64,000 bases of DNA from Sipunculus nudus (GCA_026874595.1 CM049311.1:75902453-75966452); one strand, 5' to 3'; shown: positions 23,351 to 34,268, counted from the first letter of the stretch. A program made the numbers and translations. Notes: a model not told the origin generated them from the letters alone.

Positions 23351-24646
23351 TTTAAACTCTTCCATCCTTATCCTTATTTACAAGCACTGATTAATATCTT
23401 ACCTAAGATAATATTCGCTTTCAGTTTTACTTGGTTGAGAAAATAGAAAAAGGGTTATATTCAATCAAAGTTAATCATATTACTCAATTTATCTGTTGAT
23501 TCTCAGACTCTTGCACCTCAGACAGTGTATGTGTTCAAATGAAATATCAACAAATGTAACATCATATAAAACAGTCACACTCCTACCAGAAACATTCACT
23601 ACCCTGAGGAGAGGTTCAAATATACTATATAATATAGATAATAGCGTAAGTGTCATTCTTTTCAATAACAGTGATTTATTTTTACGCAGACAGCAGAGTT
23701 GAGCTGACACTCTTATGATGAAAGGGAAAAAGTCACAGGAAATAAAGTCACAATTTTGTGTAGGAAATATAGTCACAGGTGTGGGAAAAAAGGTCACAGG
23801 AAACTATATTTGTCAAATTTCACTGTTTGGACATCAGTAGACCTTTTGGTTTCCACGATAAACATAAGACAGGGTTTCCTGCCTTAAAATACCGAGCAGA
23901 TGGAGCTACAGGACAGACTGTTCATTACATAAACAAGATTAACCACAAAATCACTCTACTATCACTGCTTATTTTTTATCCCTATCAGTGTTTAGGAAAA
24001 TAATGTGCCCATCAGACATAAAAACTAGGACTGTCAATCCATTTTGAATATAAATACCCCAGATAAATCCATATTAATATATATGTATATGATCATATGC
24101 ATAAGACATTGTCTCAAAAAGAGAGGCCCTACACCCTGCCAGCACAGGGCCCTGTGCAGCTAGGTTGTCGGGCCGGTTTGCCATCCATTATATCTTAATG
24201 TTTACAATTTTTTTGGCAACAATAAAACAGTCTGAATGTCATAAAAGGTCAATATAGCCCAAACAAAGGGAACTGTAAAATGATCTATAAGGTATCTTTG
24301 AAAAGATTGTTATTTAGAGTAACTACCGTTTTTGCTTCTCAGCACCATCTAGTATTCAAATGCTGAACAATTCAGAAGTTTAAGACATCCATCTTTTAAA
24401 TTAAATGTTAGCTTTAATCATATTTCAGCTCAACACAGTCAAACATTAAACATTTTAATTGCAGTCCACTCAAAGTTATCCACTTTGAATGCCTTATTGA
24501 AACGTCTTGAGTTTCACTTAATGAACACAGGATGGGACTAAGATGCAATAGCAGATTTACTGTAAGTAATAAGGAAGCCAGATCTTAAGGTACCCCATTA
24601 TTTAATAAGAGTATTACTAACATTGAGACTGATTAAACTGGGCGAA

Positions 24647-24747
24647 GTCTAGTCCATACATGGACCTCTATGTCCTATGATACTTCTGCTGGACGGTGCG
24701 TCCAGCAGAAGTATCATAGGACATAGAGGTCCATGTATGGACTAGAC
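24647..24747. repeat. Perfect 47-bp palindrome with 7-nt loop
   Basis: Arms 24647-24693 and 24701-24747 are exact reverse complements, with loop CGGTGCG. Either strand would fold into a very stable hairpin. It could be a foldback element end or a hairpin-RNA source; no flanking duplication was identified. Confidence 0.95.
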
Positions 24748-24930
24748 GAAGTCCACTTCATACCAGTTATTATGTCTTCATTTTTTCCCTGTGATGATTA
24801 TCTATATTAAATACAAGTGTACGGGTCTACAACACAGTGACAGAACCTTCCATGGTATCCAATAGGCAATACACTACTTCAAGTTGGTCAGGATGACAAC
24901 CCAGAGAGAGCAATATGGATAGTTGCCTGC

Positions 24931-25577
24931 GGGAACCAGTCGTTTCGTCACCACAGTCATTTCGTCACCAAAGGAAATTGGTGACGAAGTGACCGTCAAA
25001 ATGCAACAGTCTAGACTTGGCCGGGTACATTCTTAAAATCAGCAATTCAAATGCATAGGGAATGACAGAATAACAGAATATTGATTGACAGAAGAATGAA
25101 ATATGGCTGGGAAAATAGTTACTGCAAAAAAAAAATTTATACTCTGCAAAGGCCGTTTGAGATTTTAGAAAGTTCTTTTGGTGACTTGTTTCTCTGTGTC
25201 AATTGTGGACGTGGATTTTATTTAACGAAAACACCTGCATGTGTGAAATAAAAGAACATTTCAAGCGGGCTGCCGTGAGGGAATCGTTTGCGGTGAGCAG
25301 TGACGTAAATAGCCCTGAATACCATTGGCGGCCAGTTGGCCATGCTGCGTAATGTTTGTATTTATATGTAATCCACTCCTTGCATGGTGTATCCTGAGCC
25401 GTTAATTAAAAGAATCAACAAACAAACAATCTTTTTAGTATAGGTATCATTGTGTGTTTTAATTTTAATTGTAATAGATAACATTTTATCATACAAAATA
25501 TTGGTGACGAATTGACCATTTGGTACCGCATGTAAATTGGTGACGAATTGACTGTGGTGACGAATCGACTGGTATCC
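24931..25577. mobile_element. MITE with 37-bp TIRs and 8-bp target duplication
   Basis: Ends GGGAACCAGTCGTTTCGTCA and, inverted, GGATACCAGTCGATTCGTCA are matched over about 37 bp. TTGCCTGC lies immediately outside each end (24923-24930 and 25578-25585). Internal GGTGACGAA motifs occur in both orientations near the ends. 647 bp, no coding capacity. The superfamily is uncertain; the 8-bp duplication points to hAT, P or Merlin type. Confidence 0.85.
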
Positions 25578-25956
25578 TTGCCTGCAGCAACGAAACAGCT
25601 TACACTTTAAACGGATAACTGTTTTGTCACCTCCCCATATATAGAGATGTGGTGTTAGAACACGATACAATCTTTCTTATAAGTTATATTCCGGATAAGG
25701 CAGTTTTAATTTTTTATCAGGTGGCTACAATTTGGACTGCGGCAGGAGATTGACCACAGCAATACTTTAACTTTTATGCCCGATTAGCTTTTAAAAAGAC
25801 TGGATACCTTATTTTAAATAATGTATACCTATACTTTGATTTCCTTCTGTGCTTTCTTTCCCTCAGACCGACCACGAGTGATAGTAATTTTAGTTGTATT
25901 TTTCTGCCTGTCACTGTATCGTCTGGCTGTCACACTCTCGGCTTTGGAATTCGCTG

Positions 25957-25967
25957 TCCCATAATGC
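25957..25967. promoter_or_regulatory. ZNF143/Staf-like promoter motif (candidate)
   Basis: TCCCATAATGC resembles the core of the motif bound by ZNF143, common in promoters of housekeeping and ciliary genes. It lies 4.4 kb upstream of the IFT88 start codon in comparatively GC-richer, non-repeat sequence and could mark the IFT88 promoter. One short match is weak evidence. Confidence 0.25.
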
Positions 25968-26352
25968 AATTCTCCAGTCACCTTATTATCGCCCAGCGTC
26001 TATTTGTTGATAGTAACGTATTTCATACGTTCGGCAATCTTCTCAATTTAAAGTTCATTTATTTCCTAAAATCAAAAAGTGAATGTAGGTATCCATGTAA
26101 ACACAAATGGGCCTTAATGATGATTTCGGCAAGGTGGCTTGTCAAATGATTTTGAAACTGGGAGATTATTATACATTAAATGAATGAATGATTTTATTTC
26201 AAATATTAATTTCTACATGCATATAAATTATAGGCTTCTCGGTGGTCCGTAATAACTGTTTGTATTTATATATTTATATATATAATTGTGAGTAGATATA
26301 TATATATAGGCCTACACATATATTTAACACATGTGTATATTAATATATATAT

Positions 26353-26480
26353 AGCGAAAGTTAAGATAAACAGTGACGCCTTTTAGATAGACTAGTGTGT
26401 TAATAAACTTGTTAGTCTATCTAAAAGGCGTCAATGTTTATCTTAACTTTCGCTTCAACTACAGACTAACACGGCTATAC
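26353..26480 (+). mobile_element. Penelope-like 3' tail with 42-bp inverted repeat
   Basis: Arms 26353-26394 and 26413-26454 pair with a single mismatch around an 18-nt loop. Next comes TACAGACTAACACGGCTATA, which I recall as close to the 3' tail of Penelope-like repeats in reptile genomes, together with AATAAACTTGTTAGTCTATC. It is followed by (TC)n(TA)n. Assignment rests on recalled repeat sequence and needs a database search. Confidence 0.5.
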
Positions 26481-26489
26481 CAGTTATTA

Positions 26490-26556
<67 letters not shown>
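26490..26556. repeat. (TC)n(TA)n microsatellite
   Basis: About 22 bp of TC dinucleotides run directly into about 45 bp of TA dinucleotides. Confidence 0.95.
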
Positions 26557-26562
<6 letters not shown>

Positions 26563-26739
26563 TATGAATCAATATAATTTTCAATTAGATTTTGAATGAG
26601 CCACTTAGAGAGAAAAACACGTCTTTTAGACGGTAATTGCCTTGTCAGCAAATATTGTTTATTAAGCAAAGGTCAAGTTCGAACACCAATCAAATACATT
26701 AGATAAGCAAGTTTCCCATTCAAAATTCGGTAAAAAAAA

Positions 26740-26990
26740 ACGACAACAAATCATTCCGCAATGAACGCAACGAAAAAGAAACAGAACTTTTCGAAACACA
26801 TTTGGACCCGAAAGACAAAGCGAATACAATATTCAACTACTTGGGAAATAATCCAAACGTTCCTCGGATAAATGAAACCTCTGTATGGAGGTGAAATAAA
26901 TGATATTACACCACAAAAGCGACAAGTCGGTAATCTTACTGAACAAGCGTAGTAAATTAGTCTCTAAATACTGACACCTGCAACAGAAAA
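26740..26990 (+). pseudogene. Penelope-like element GIY-YIG endonuclease remnant
   Basis: Across two frames one reads a KSFRNERNEKETEL segment, then SKHIW, then NLCMEVK, LLNKRSKLVSKY. This parallels the intact-looking fragment at 41811-42157 (KSFKYEKYETETEL, SKYIW, CNLCEQEK, LLNKRSELLN). At least one frameshift and two stops show it is dead. It is the C-terminal part of the PLE endonuclease, which nicks target DNA for retrotransposition. Confidence 0.7.
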
Positions 26991-27011
26991 TAGAAGTACT
27001 TAATTTTAAAT

Positions 27012-27031
27012 CCCCCCCCCCCCCCCCCCCC
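27012..27031. repeat. Poly-C tract
   Basis: About 20 cytosines, followed by two guanines. Similar G/C runs recur near 28907, 41010, 41099, 42603, 42997, 43362, 47787, 50570 and 57314. Confidence 0.95.
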
Positions 27032-27479
27032 GGGGAATTGAAATAAGGAATTGCTATTTCCACTCCCTCTTGAGGATTGAAAAAAGGATGCTTATTTCCA
27101 CACCCGATAGGCCTATATAATATAAGAGTTAAATGATTACCAGTTTAGAAAGTCATTTACATCAGCCCTATATAGGACGGCATGGGGAATATAATAGAAG
27201 ATTTTTTTTTATTTATTTATTTTTTTATTTATTGCAAACATCTTTTACCAGGATAGCCTATATTCAGCTCATTTGCTGGTTTTTAACAGGGTCCTGGATA
27301 AAGTTAGAACATATAAAATGAATAAAATATACATTATACAGATACATATTAAACATGACATAGTGCTATATATATTAAATACATAGTTCAATATGTATAG
27401 CTAGCCGTGACAACCCGGATAATTGGGCTGGTAAGCCAGTAATCTGGTCGTAATGCCAGAGGGTCAATTTGACGCTATT

Positions 27480-27555
<76 letters not shown>
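27480..27555. repeat. (TA)n microsatellite
   Basis: About 75 bp of TA dinucleotides. Confidence 0.97.
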
Positions 27556-27556
<1 letters not shown>

Positions 27557-27708
27557 CGCGAACGATAAAAAGATGTTATGCAGTAATGGAACATAGTTGT
27601 TACATACAAGACTTGAAAATAAAATAAAATAAAATACATATTAATCTCATGGAATTGATGAATGTTAGATTTATGGTAAAATAAAAGTTAGAATAATATA
27701 AAATTGTG

Positions 27709-28330
27709 CTATCGTCGCATCAAGCCTCTATATAAACGCTTAAAATTGTCGTGATCTAAGGCATACATTAGGGATAAAGGTAGCTGATTCCATAGCTAAA
27801 ACTAGATTTAAAACGTAAACGCCTGGGCCTGGATAATATCAAATTATGGCTGTAAGAAGACCTTGTTTCATATGGCATCCGTTGCAATCTTAGAACAGTT
27901 TTAAAATATTCAGGTACGTCTTCAGACAAACATTTATATACAATTGAACACAAAAAATATACCGATACCTTTCTTCTACAGTCATCCAACCTAGTTGTTT
28001 AATTAATGACGCAGACGAAGTGTTATTGTCAAAATGCGACTTTGAAAAAGGGCAAAATATACGTAATTTAGTCTGGTAGTCGACAGTATCTTACTGAGGC
28101 AAAAGAGTATTCCTAATTAAGATTTTAATTTTTCGCATAGAAGCTGAATATGCTCTCTCCAAGTCAGATTAGAGTCAACGATTATACCTTATAATTTCGT
28201 ATCTGGATAGGATGTAATGTTATATTATTTATAATGATATCTAAATCGGGAGATCGGGTTTTCTGATTTTGGCCGAATATTATGGTTATTTGTCTGACCT
28301 TTACTGTCCAAAGACTGGCCCAACTATTAA
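27709..28330 (-). pseudogene. LINE reverse-transcriptase C-terminal remnant
   Basis: On minus, frames switch but read in order GIIVDSNLTWREHIQLLCEK, then LGILFCLSKI, DYQTKLRIFCPFSK, YFLCSIVYKCL, TRSS, and WNQLPLSLMYALDHDNFKRL, ending at TAG 27711-27709. This is the order of the thumb and C-terminal region of non-LTR retrotransposon ORF2 proteins (LG..ID..LTW..HI, then W.LPL near the end). At least two frameshifts and an in-frame stop make it a 5'-truncated relic. The clade cannot be set from this part. Confidence 0.8.
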
Positions 28331-28509
28331 AGACTGAGCCAGGAAACAAATGTTGTCATAACATTTCTCAACCTATTTGAGCTACTTGTTCTCATGCATG
28401 CTTAATACACAAATCTATAACTATTAAACAAGCTGGTCGACAGATTAAAAAAAATACCGTAGCCTAATAAACAATAAATAATAATAACTTGGAAATGCAT
28501 TTCAAGAAA

Positions 28510-28700
28510 TAATTATGCTCACACTGCACCAGCCTTTACCACTGGGGAATGGAAAAAAAACATCCTGGGCAGTGCAAATAAGAACTGCCAAAGAAAATAG
28601 CAACAACAACTGGGTCCCCCATAAGCGTCAGTTATCTGATGATCGCCTGGGTGCCGAGACCGACAACGGCGTGAAACTCGGAGTAATAAGTCGATGCTAA
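28510..28700 (+). mobile_element. Penelope-like element 3' region with hammerhead-like motif
   Basis: CTGGGTCCCC, GCGTCAGTTATCTG.TGATCGC and GGGTGCCGA recur at about 31790-31840, defining a shared repeat. In the second locus it follows PLE endonuclease coding sequence, which ties this piece to a PLE. It ends near an AT-rich run. The ribozyme-like part is listed separately. Confidence 0.6.
28632..28689 (+). ncRNA. Hammerhead ribozyme-like motif, variant
   Basis: Core CTGATGA (28636-28642) and GAAA (28673-28676). Stem I TTAT (28632-28635) pairs with ATAA (28686-28689). Stem II CGCC pairs with GGCG (28644-28647 / 28668-28671). Stem III ACT pairs with AGT (28676-28678 / 28682-28684) around loop CGG, giving cleavage after GTA. 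The usual G-C pair closing stem II at the core is replaced by T/T, so activity is doubtful. Confidence 0.5.
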
Positions 28701-28772
28701 AACGTGCTTAACGTTTTGCTATTTATATATTTATATATGTTTTCTTTTCTCACACAAAGAGTCAATACATAT

Positions 28773-28774
<2 letters not shown>

Positions 28775-28830
<56 letters not shown>

Positions 28831-28868
28831 ATATAATATAATATAAATATATATATATATATACATAT
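28775..28868. repeat. (TA)n microsatellite with TATAA variants
   Basis: About 90 bp of TA repeats with a short (TATAA)n interior. Confidence 0.95.
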
Positions 28869-28974
28869 ATACACACACACAGGGGCGGATCTAGGATTTT
28901 GCAAATGGGGGGGGGGGGGGGTCTAGTGGATATTTGCATAATCATACATACAGATAAAAGGATGCAGGCACTTG

Positions 28975-28975
<1 letters not shown>

Positions 28976-29017
<42 letters not shown>
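28976..29017. repeat. (TA)n microsatellite
   Basis: About 40 bp of TA dinucleotides. Confidence 0.95.
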
Positions 29018-29020
<3 letters not shown>

Positions 29021-30180
29021 CAGTGTTTATTTTTGCTGTTCAAATTGTTATAAAGGGTGGATCGTTGGATATACGTTTCCTTAATTTAAGTCACTTTATA
29101 TTTATAAAAATAAGAATTCTTTGCCTTTTTTAAATAAAAACTGCCGTTTCTATTTTTAAACTTCAGAATAATTATTTAAAAAAATCAACAGTAACTGATG
29201 GAACAGAGAATTATAGGTATTAGACATGGCCAGTATCACATTCAGTCTGTTGTAAACATGTATATAGTCGTAGTTTCAGTCTAACTTTTAATAATGTCAT
29301 CAAAATGTATCTTATGCACTTGTGATACTACATATTCGTTCTGATATTTTTATATATTGCAAAATTATTGAATATATAATGGGTACAGGTGTGCAACTTT
29401 CCCCATTTTACACAGGCAAAGTTTACAAATGGAAACTCATGGACAGTGTTGAGACAAAACGTTAATACATACTAAAAACTCACAAACAATTCATATTGTG
29501 TACTTTTTTTTGGAATTTAAAGTTTGTAACCGAGGTTTATATTAATTCAAGAGAAATTCAAGAGAAACAATGAACCTGCTGCGTTGGACCCTGTGTTCAA
29601 ATCAAAGAAAATGTTTTACTTATCTTTCATGTATCCTTCTCCAAATGTCATCAAAATTTCTCTTTGCGAGTTGAATTATGATCCACACACAAAACATATA
29701 TTTTACTATTTTACTACATGGATTATCGACTCTCTCGTATTAAATCAACACTCGCTTATTGTCATATACGCAGCAATGTATCTTGTCAACCAGAAGATTT
29801 TTTTTATTTTGCCGAACAAGGGGTGCTTGTACAATTTCCATCTAGCAGAATGCACTTTATTTTACCCCAATGAATCAATTAGATTCAATTAGTTCGTATA
29901 GTTTTTTCTTACAATTTAAATGTTTTCGTCGTTTCGTAGACGCATTTGTGTAACCGGATGTATGCATGTGTACGTTTCTTGATATATATGAATACATTAA
30001 ATGAGATGACTATACTCCAGTCATTCTGATCTACTGTATAAATGTATCTATGTGTTTAACCCTTGTTTATTTACTTGTTTTATATTTGATAAGCCGCCCT
30101 ATATAGCTTTATAAAGTTACTTGTTCGATCCAGCTGAACTGTACATGTATATGCTTTAAACGAAGTACAATCACAGGTTA

Positions 30181-30182
<2 letters not shown>
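29018..30182. other. Unassigned AT-rich sequence
   Basis: No coding, RNA or repeat signal recognised; the longest open frame (29584-29892, plus) has no family resemblance. Confidence 0.6.

Positions 30183-30231
<49 letters not shown>
30183..30231. repeat. (TA)n microsatellite
   Basis: About 48 bp of TA dinucleotides. Confidence 0.95.
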
Positions 30232-30233
<2 letters not shown>

Positions 30234-30381
30234 AAGAACATACGAAGACAAGTGTGGTTTGGACCCTTGATTTATTATTCAATAAATCATATAAATGTGT
30301 ACGCGCACCGAACCGTCGAAAACCCCAAACCACACAAATGACTGTTTTTTCTTTCGATTATGATTACTTAGGAGTGGGCAT

Positions 30382-30955
30382 ACATGAGCTTTATAAACTT
30401 TGCTCTCTCCTCACAAGTAGTGATATCAACATAATCAAGGTAAGCCAGGGAACGCCAGTCCCCTTGTGCTTTTATAATCTCTGGCGGGACCTGCGAACAA
30501 AGTCCGAGAGTGGCGCCCCCTGAGTACTGTTCGCTGCATGGACAAACCCAATTGTTTTAGTACGGATTGCAGAGTTGTGGTGAAAGTATTGTAAGTTAGT
30601 TGAGATTTCAACTTACCATTCCTATAAGCAAAGATTGAGTCATCCGCTTGGTTTGTGACAGCTCGAATTAGGGCTCGGCCGGGACATAACTTAGCGCTTT
30701 CAGTGTTCCATGGTAGCACAACGTATGTTCTACGTTCTTTATATTGTATTGTTTTTGGGTATGTAAAATTTATAATGAAACCCCAGTCTTGAAGCTTGCA
30801 ATCACCAAGGGTAACGATTGCCTTGTGGTGCTTTTTTTGAGGAAATAGACTGCTTTTCCTCAGCATGCAAAAAAAGCCACAAGACAATCTGCCCAAAATG
30901 TGGCATGAAAGGAAGAATTTAAAGGAAGCAAACCCGCTATTTGTTAAAGGATGGC
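30382..30955 (-). pseudogene. Tyrosine recombinase of a mobile element, C-terminal domain, frameshifted
   Basis: The upstream frame reads FFCMLRKSSLFP, KTIQYKERRTYVVLPW, KLCPGRALIRAV and ends in RGRHSR. A second frame then gives GATLGLCSQVPPEIIKAQGD followed by WRSLAYLDYV. Together they hold the tyrosine recombinase C-terminal layout: an R-containing strand region, the HxxR box (here RHS.R), and IKxxGDW before a Y-rich end (catalytic Tyr likely in AYLDY). A frameshift near 30500 breaks it. The KTIQ...LCP.AL style suggests DIRS/Ngaro- or Crypton-type elements; the exact group is not resolved. Confidence 0.7.
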
Positions 30956-31331
30956 TGTAGTAATTGGTAACTTACGATAAACCGGTGCCCCTTTTACACG
31001 TTTTACACCATTAAGAAGACATTTCAGTGAATGTTGTGTTTGCTGTGTCAGAGTTAAGGGATTTGGATATCCAGCTTGAAGGTGAACTATTTTCCCACTG
31101 CATTTAAATATTGCTAAACAGAATTTGGCGAAAGGGTAAATGAGAGATATGCTGCTAGGTGCAAGGCCCAGATGTGTGTGCCGTGTAATGTACTGTTACA
31201 TGTGGATCCTGATCACTGAGCCGTGACATGCACGTTGAAAATGGGACAGGTAAGACTGAATGGAATTATGTTCGAATAGTGGCAAGGCGGCTGTACTTGT
31301 TTCTCCTCTTTAAAACCACATAACTATATGT

Positions 31332-31335
<4 letters not shown>

Positions 31336-31404
<69 letters not shown>
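31336..31404. repeat. (TA)n microsatellite
   Basis: About 68 bp of TA dinucleotides. Confidence 0.97.
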
Positions 31405-31408
<4 letters not shown>

Positions 31409-31639
31409 GCAATAAATAAAGACGATATTGTCTGTCTCATTTCACAATAGTAAAGCATCTTTTTAAATAAAAATAGCATGATATTTCAGGTAAACTCTAT
31501 AAACGTTTTGGACTGATCTTTCTGGCTCTGATCGTAATTTCATCAAAGTCCGTCCATAATTTTGATACAGCTGCTAACAGACGAATCAACCAAGGCCGAT
31601 AAATAAATAAATCTTGCATGGAGGTGGTATAATTAACTC

Positions 31640-31845
31640 AGTAAATAAAGATAAATGCAACCTCTATATGGAGGAGAAATACAGCATATTACATCACATA
31701 AGTGACAAGTCAATAATTTTATTAAACAGGTGTGCCGAATTAGGTTCAAAATGAAACTACCGAACCGTGCAAAGAGAAAGTAACAGTGACAGCTGGGTCC
31801 CCACGAGCGTCAGTTATCTGGTGATCGCACGGGTGCCGATGGAAG
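31640..31845 (+). pseudogene. Penelope-like remnant, endonuclease end plus 3' region
   Basis: One frame reads DKCNLYMEEKYSILHH, DKSIILLNRCAELGSK then stop, the PLE endonuclease C-terminus. It continues into GCTGGGTCCCC and GCGTCAGTTATCTGGTGATC, the repeat that carries the hammerhead-like motif at 28.6 kb. Here the core is CTGGTGA instead of CTGATGA and the GAAA half is missing, so no ribozyme is expected. Confidence 0.65.
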
Positions 31846-32039
31846 ATTTTTCCCACAGATAATAGAAAACAACACAGGAAATTATGTTTAAAATCACCGA
31901 GACATAAACTGCCAGTCTAATAGTTAAGCATGTTAAACAGGGAAGCTAGAACGGTCGCGGCAGGCTACTGAACTTCGCCTTATGTTGATTTATGTTTAGG
32001 CCCTTAAAACGTTATAATGACTTAACCAAGTGCCGACCA

Positions 32040-33190
32040 GACATGATCTTTTGTCCGTCTATCCGTTGGACTGGCAATTTTGGAACCATAAGACCTATAT
32101 ACGAATAAAAAAATTCGACATACTGTTAGATATGTCCAAGTTCTCCTACCAAACCTAGGACTGGGTCACTGCGAATTCGTTCCTTCAAAAAACTAGGGAC
32201 CCATGGCCGAATTTGTCTATATAAGGATATTTTTATGAGCTTTTTCAAATTGTGGGTCGACTGACCTTAACCAATGACCTTGTGACCTAAAACCTGTGAA
32301 CTTACTATTCTTAAACTACAAGCATTTAGATTATAGTAACGATCTTTAACAAGGGACCCATGGGTCTCGACGCTCAACTGATTTAGTCTATAAGGATATT
32401 TTTTAAAGAAATTTTTCAGAATGACAGTCCTGTGACCTTAACCAATGACCTTGTGACAAAAAAACCTGAAAACTTATTATCCTTGAACTTGCAGCATTTA
32501 GATTATTGTAACAATCTTTTAAAAAAAGTGGATACAGTCACCTTGACCTCTGACACGGTAACCTCAGAATGTACAGATTTCCTAACATTGGGCAAGAAAG
32601 CCATGTGTGAAAGAAGTTTGGGGTGAAAAGTTTGATTTACAGTGCATCCACAATCTTTTTAAAGATGTGGCTCCTGTGACCTTTTCCTGTGACCTCTGGA
32701 TCCTGAAAATCAGAATGATTCCATTTTATGGACCATTATTAGTGTGAATCCAATCAGTCCATCAAAAGCAGAATCATCATCTATTGACTAACGCTTGAAC
32801 AGATGGCCCCTGTGACCTGGATCTTTGAACTTGTGACCCCAAATTCATTTATGCTCTCCACATACTTGCAATTCAGCTAAATGCACAAGATTGAATGAAA
32901 GTTTGGGATGAAAAGCTGGGCTTAAAATGCAGCCATAATAAATTTAAATAAGCGAGTCCTGTGACCTTTGACCGCTTGACCCCAAAATCATATAGGTTCT
33001 TGCTATAGTAATGGGTCATATGTTTAAAATTCATGTGTCAATTTAACCTAGAGTTATCATCTAAAAACAATTTGTGTAATCGGAAAGATGAACAGATGAA
33101 TAGACAGACAGACAGACGGGGTCATTTCTATACGGCATCCACTTGTGATCAATAAGCAGACCAGGTTTGGGGACACTAGATGTAATCACA
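32040..33190. repeat. Family C repeat (CCTTGACCT-rich), copy 1
   Basis: Diverged tandem units of roughly 160-240 bp rich in CCTGTGACCTT and CCTTGACCTCTGAC phrases, ending in GACAGACAGACAGACGG. The same arrangement continues at 33609-33916 and 44074-44420, where it is split by the Ginger-like insertion. Confidence 0.65.
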
Positions 33191-33235
33191 GCTGAGAAAT
33201 GACATGATTATTGTCATTTTATAGTTAAAAAAATA

Positions 33236-33608
33236 GAAAAATATTCGTTAAAATAAGAAAAAAGTACAGGTGGCGCCACTTTTTTTCGGGAACAGACAAA
33301 ACTAGTCATGGTAAATATTCAAGGCAATATTCATGACTTTTCATGCATTAATTTTTTAGATATTGCAGTTTTTGTATCATTTTTTTTTATTCTTGGGGGG
33401 GGGGGGTACTTTCAAGCCCAATAATTTGGAGGATATAGGTTATAATGACCTAATTTCACGTTTCCGAGGAGATTTTTTATTGACCTCCCTGGATTTTCAC
33501 TAGGAAGTTTCTAGGACCAGCAGTTACGATTTGTGCCCTGTTAACGGACGATGGACAAAACGCCTATCCTATACCTCAGTTGACTTACAGTCAGCTGAGC
33601 TAAAAAAG
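33236..33608 (+). repeat. Family B repeat copy 2
   Basis: Single unit starting AGTACAGGTGGCGCCAC and ending in the hairpin CTCAGTTGACTTACAGTCAG then CTGAGCTAAAAAA. Sits between two family C segments. Confidence 0.7.
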
Positions 33609-33916
33609 AGTGGGTCCAGTGACCTTGACCTCTGACAAGGTGACCTCAAAATGTCTTATACTTTGGCAGAAAGCCTGAGGAAGGCCATGTGTGAAAGAGG
33701 AAGAGTTTGGGATGAACAGTTTGATTTACAGTGCAACCACAATCTTTTTAAAATGTAGCTCCTGTGACCTTCACCTTTGACCTGAGGACCCCGAAATGTG
33801 TCTTACTTAAAGGGGTAGGTCATTAATATATCAAGTTTGAAGCCAATATGTCATACCAGATTGGAGTTATAAGATGGAAGATGGGAGATGGAAGGTTTGG
33901 CTTAAAATGTATATAT
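33609..33916. repeat. Family C repeat copy 2, left part
   Basis: Continues directly at 44074 once the Ginger-like element is removed. The rejoined stretch aligns base for base in length (37 bp after TTAAAATG) with 32923-32967 in copy 1. Confidence 0.7.
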
Positions 33917-34268
33917 GTCACAGGACAAACTCCGATCCAGTAGAATCGTCGATCCTACTAAGACAAAGTCCGATCGGACTTTCTACTAGGAGAAACTCCG
34001 ATGAGACTTTCTACTAGTAGTATCGGCGATTCTACTTGTACTTGGACAATATCCGATCATAGCCTCTACTAGGACAAACTCCGATCAACCAGAGACCACA
34101 ACATAATTAGACTTTCTACAAGTAGAACCGGCGATTCTACTAGGACAAACTCCGATCGTAGTCTTTACTGGGACAAACTCTGATCGTAGTCTCTACTAAG
34201 ACAAACTCCGATTGTAGTCTCTACAAGGAGATCTTACCATAATTTACCTACTTTCTGAAACCTGAGAT
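33917..34268. repeat. Left terminal inverted repeat of the Ginger-like element
   Basis: Matches 43823-44073 plus about 37011-37105 in reverse complement, including the inner border GAAACCTGAGATTA. Confidence 0.85.

Larger units (their letters stand above)
21539..25956. other. Region upstream of IFT88 coding start
   Basis: Holds the presumed 5' UTR intron of IFT88 and three repeat structures (22179-23350, 24647-24747, 24931-25577). No non-coding first exon could be fixed from sequence alone. Confidence 0.5.

Noticed and set aside
24922-24936. RFX X-box-like motif GTTGCC TGC GGGAAC upstream of IFT88 (and CTTGCC TGC AGCAAC at 25577)
   Set aside because: The first straddles the target duplication and TIR start of the 24.9-kb MITE, and the second its other end, so these are insertion junctions rather than conserved promoter sites.
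31810-31840. Third hammerhead candidate
   Set aside because: Core is CTGGTGA and the GAAA half with stem III is absent.
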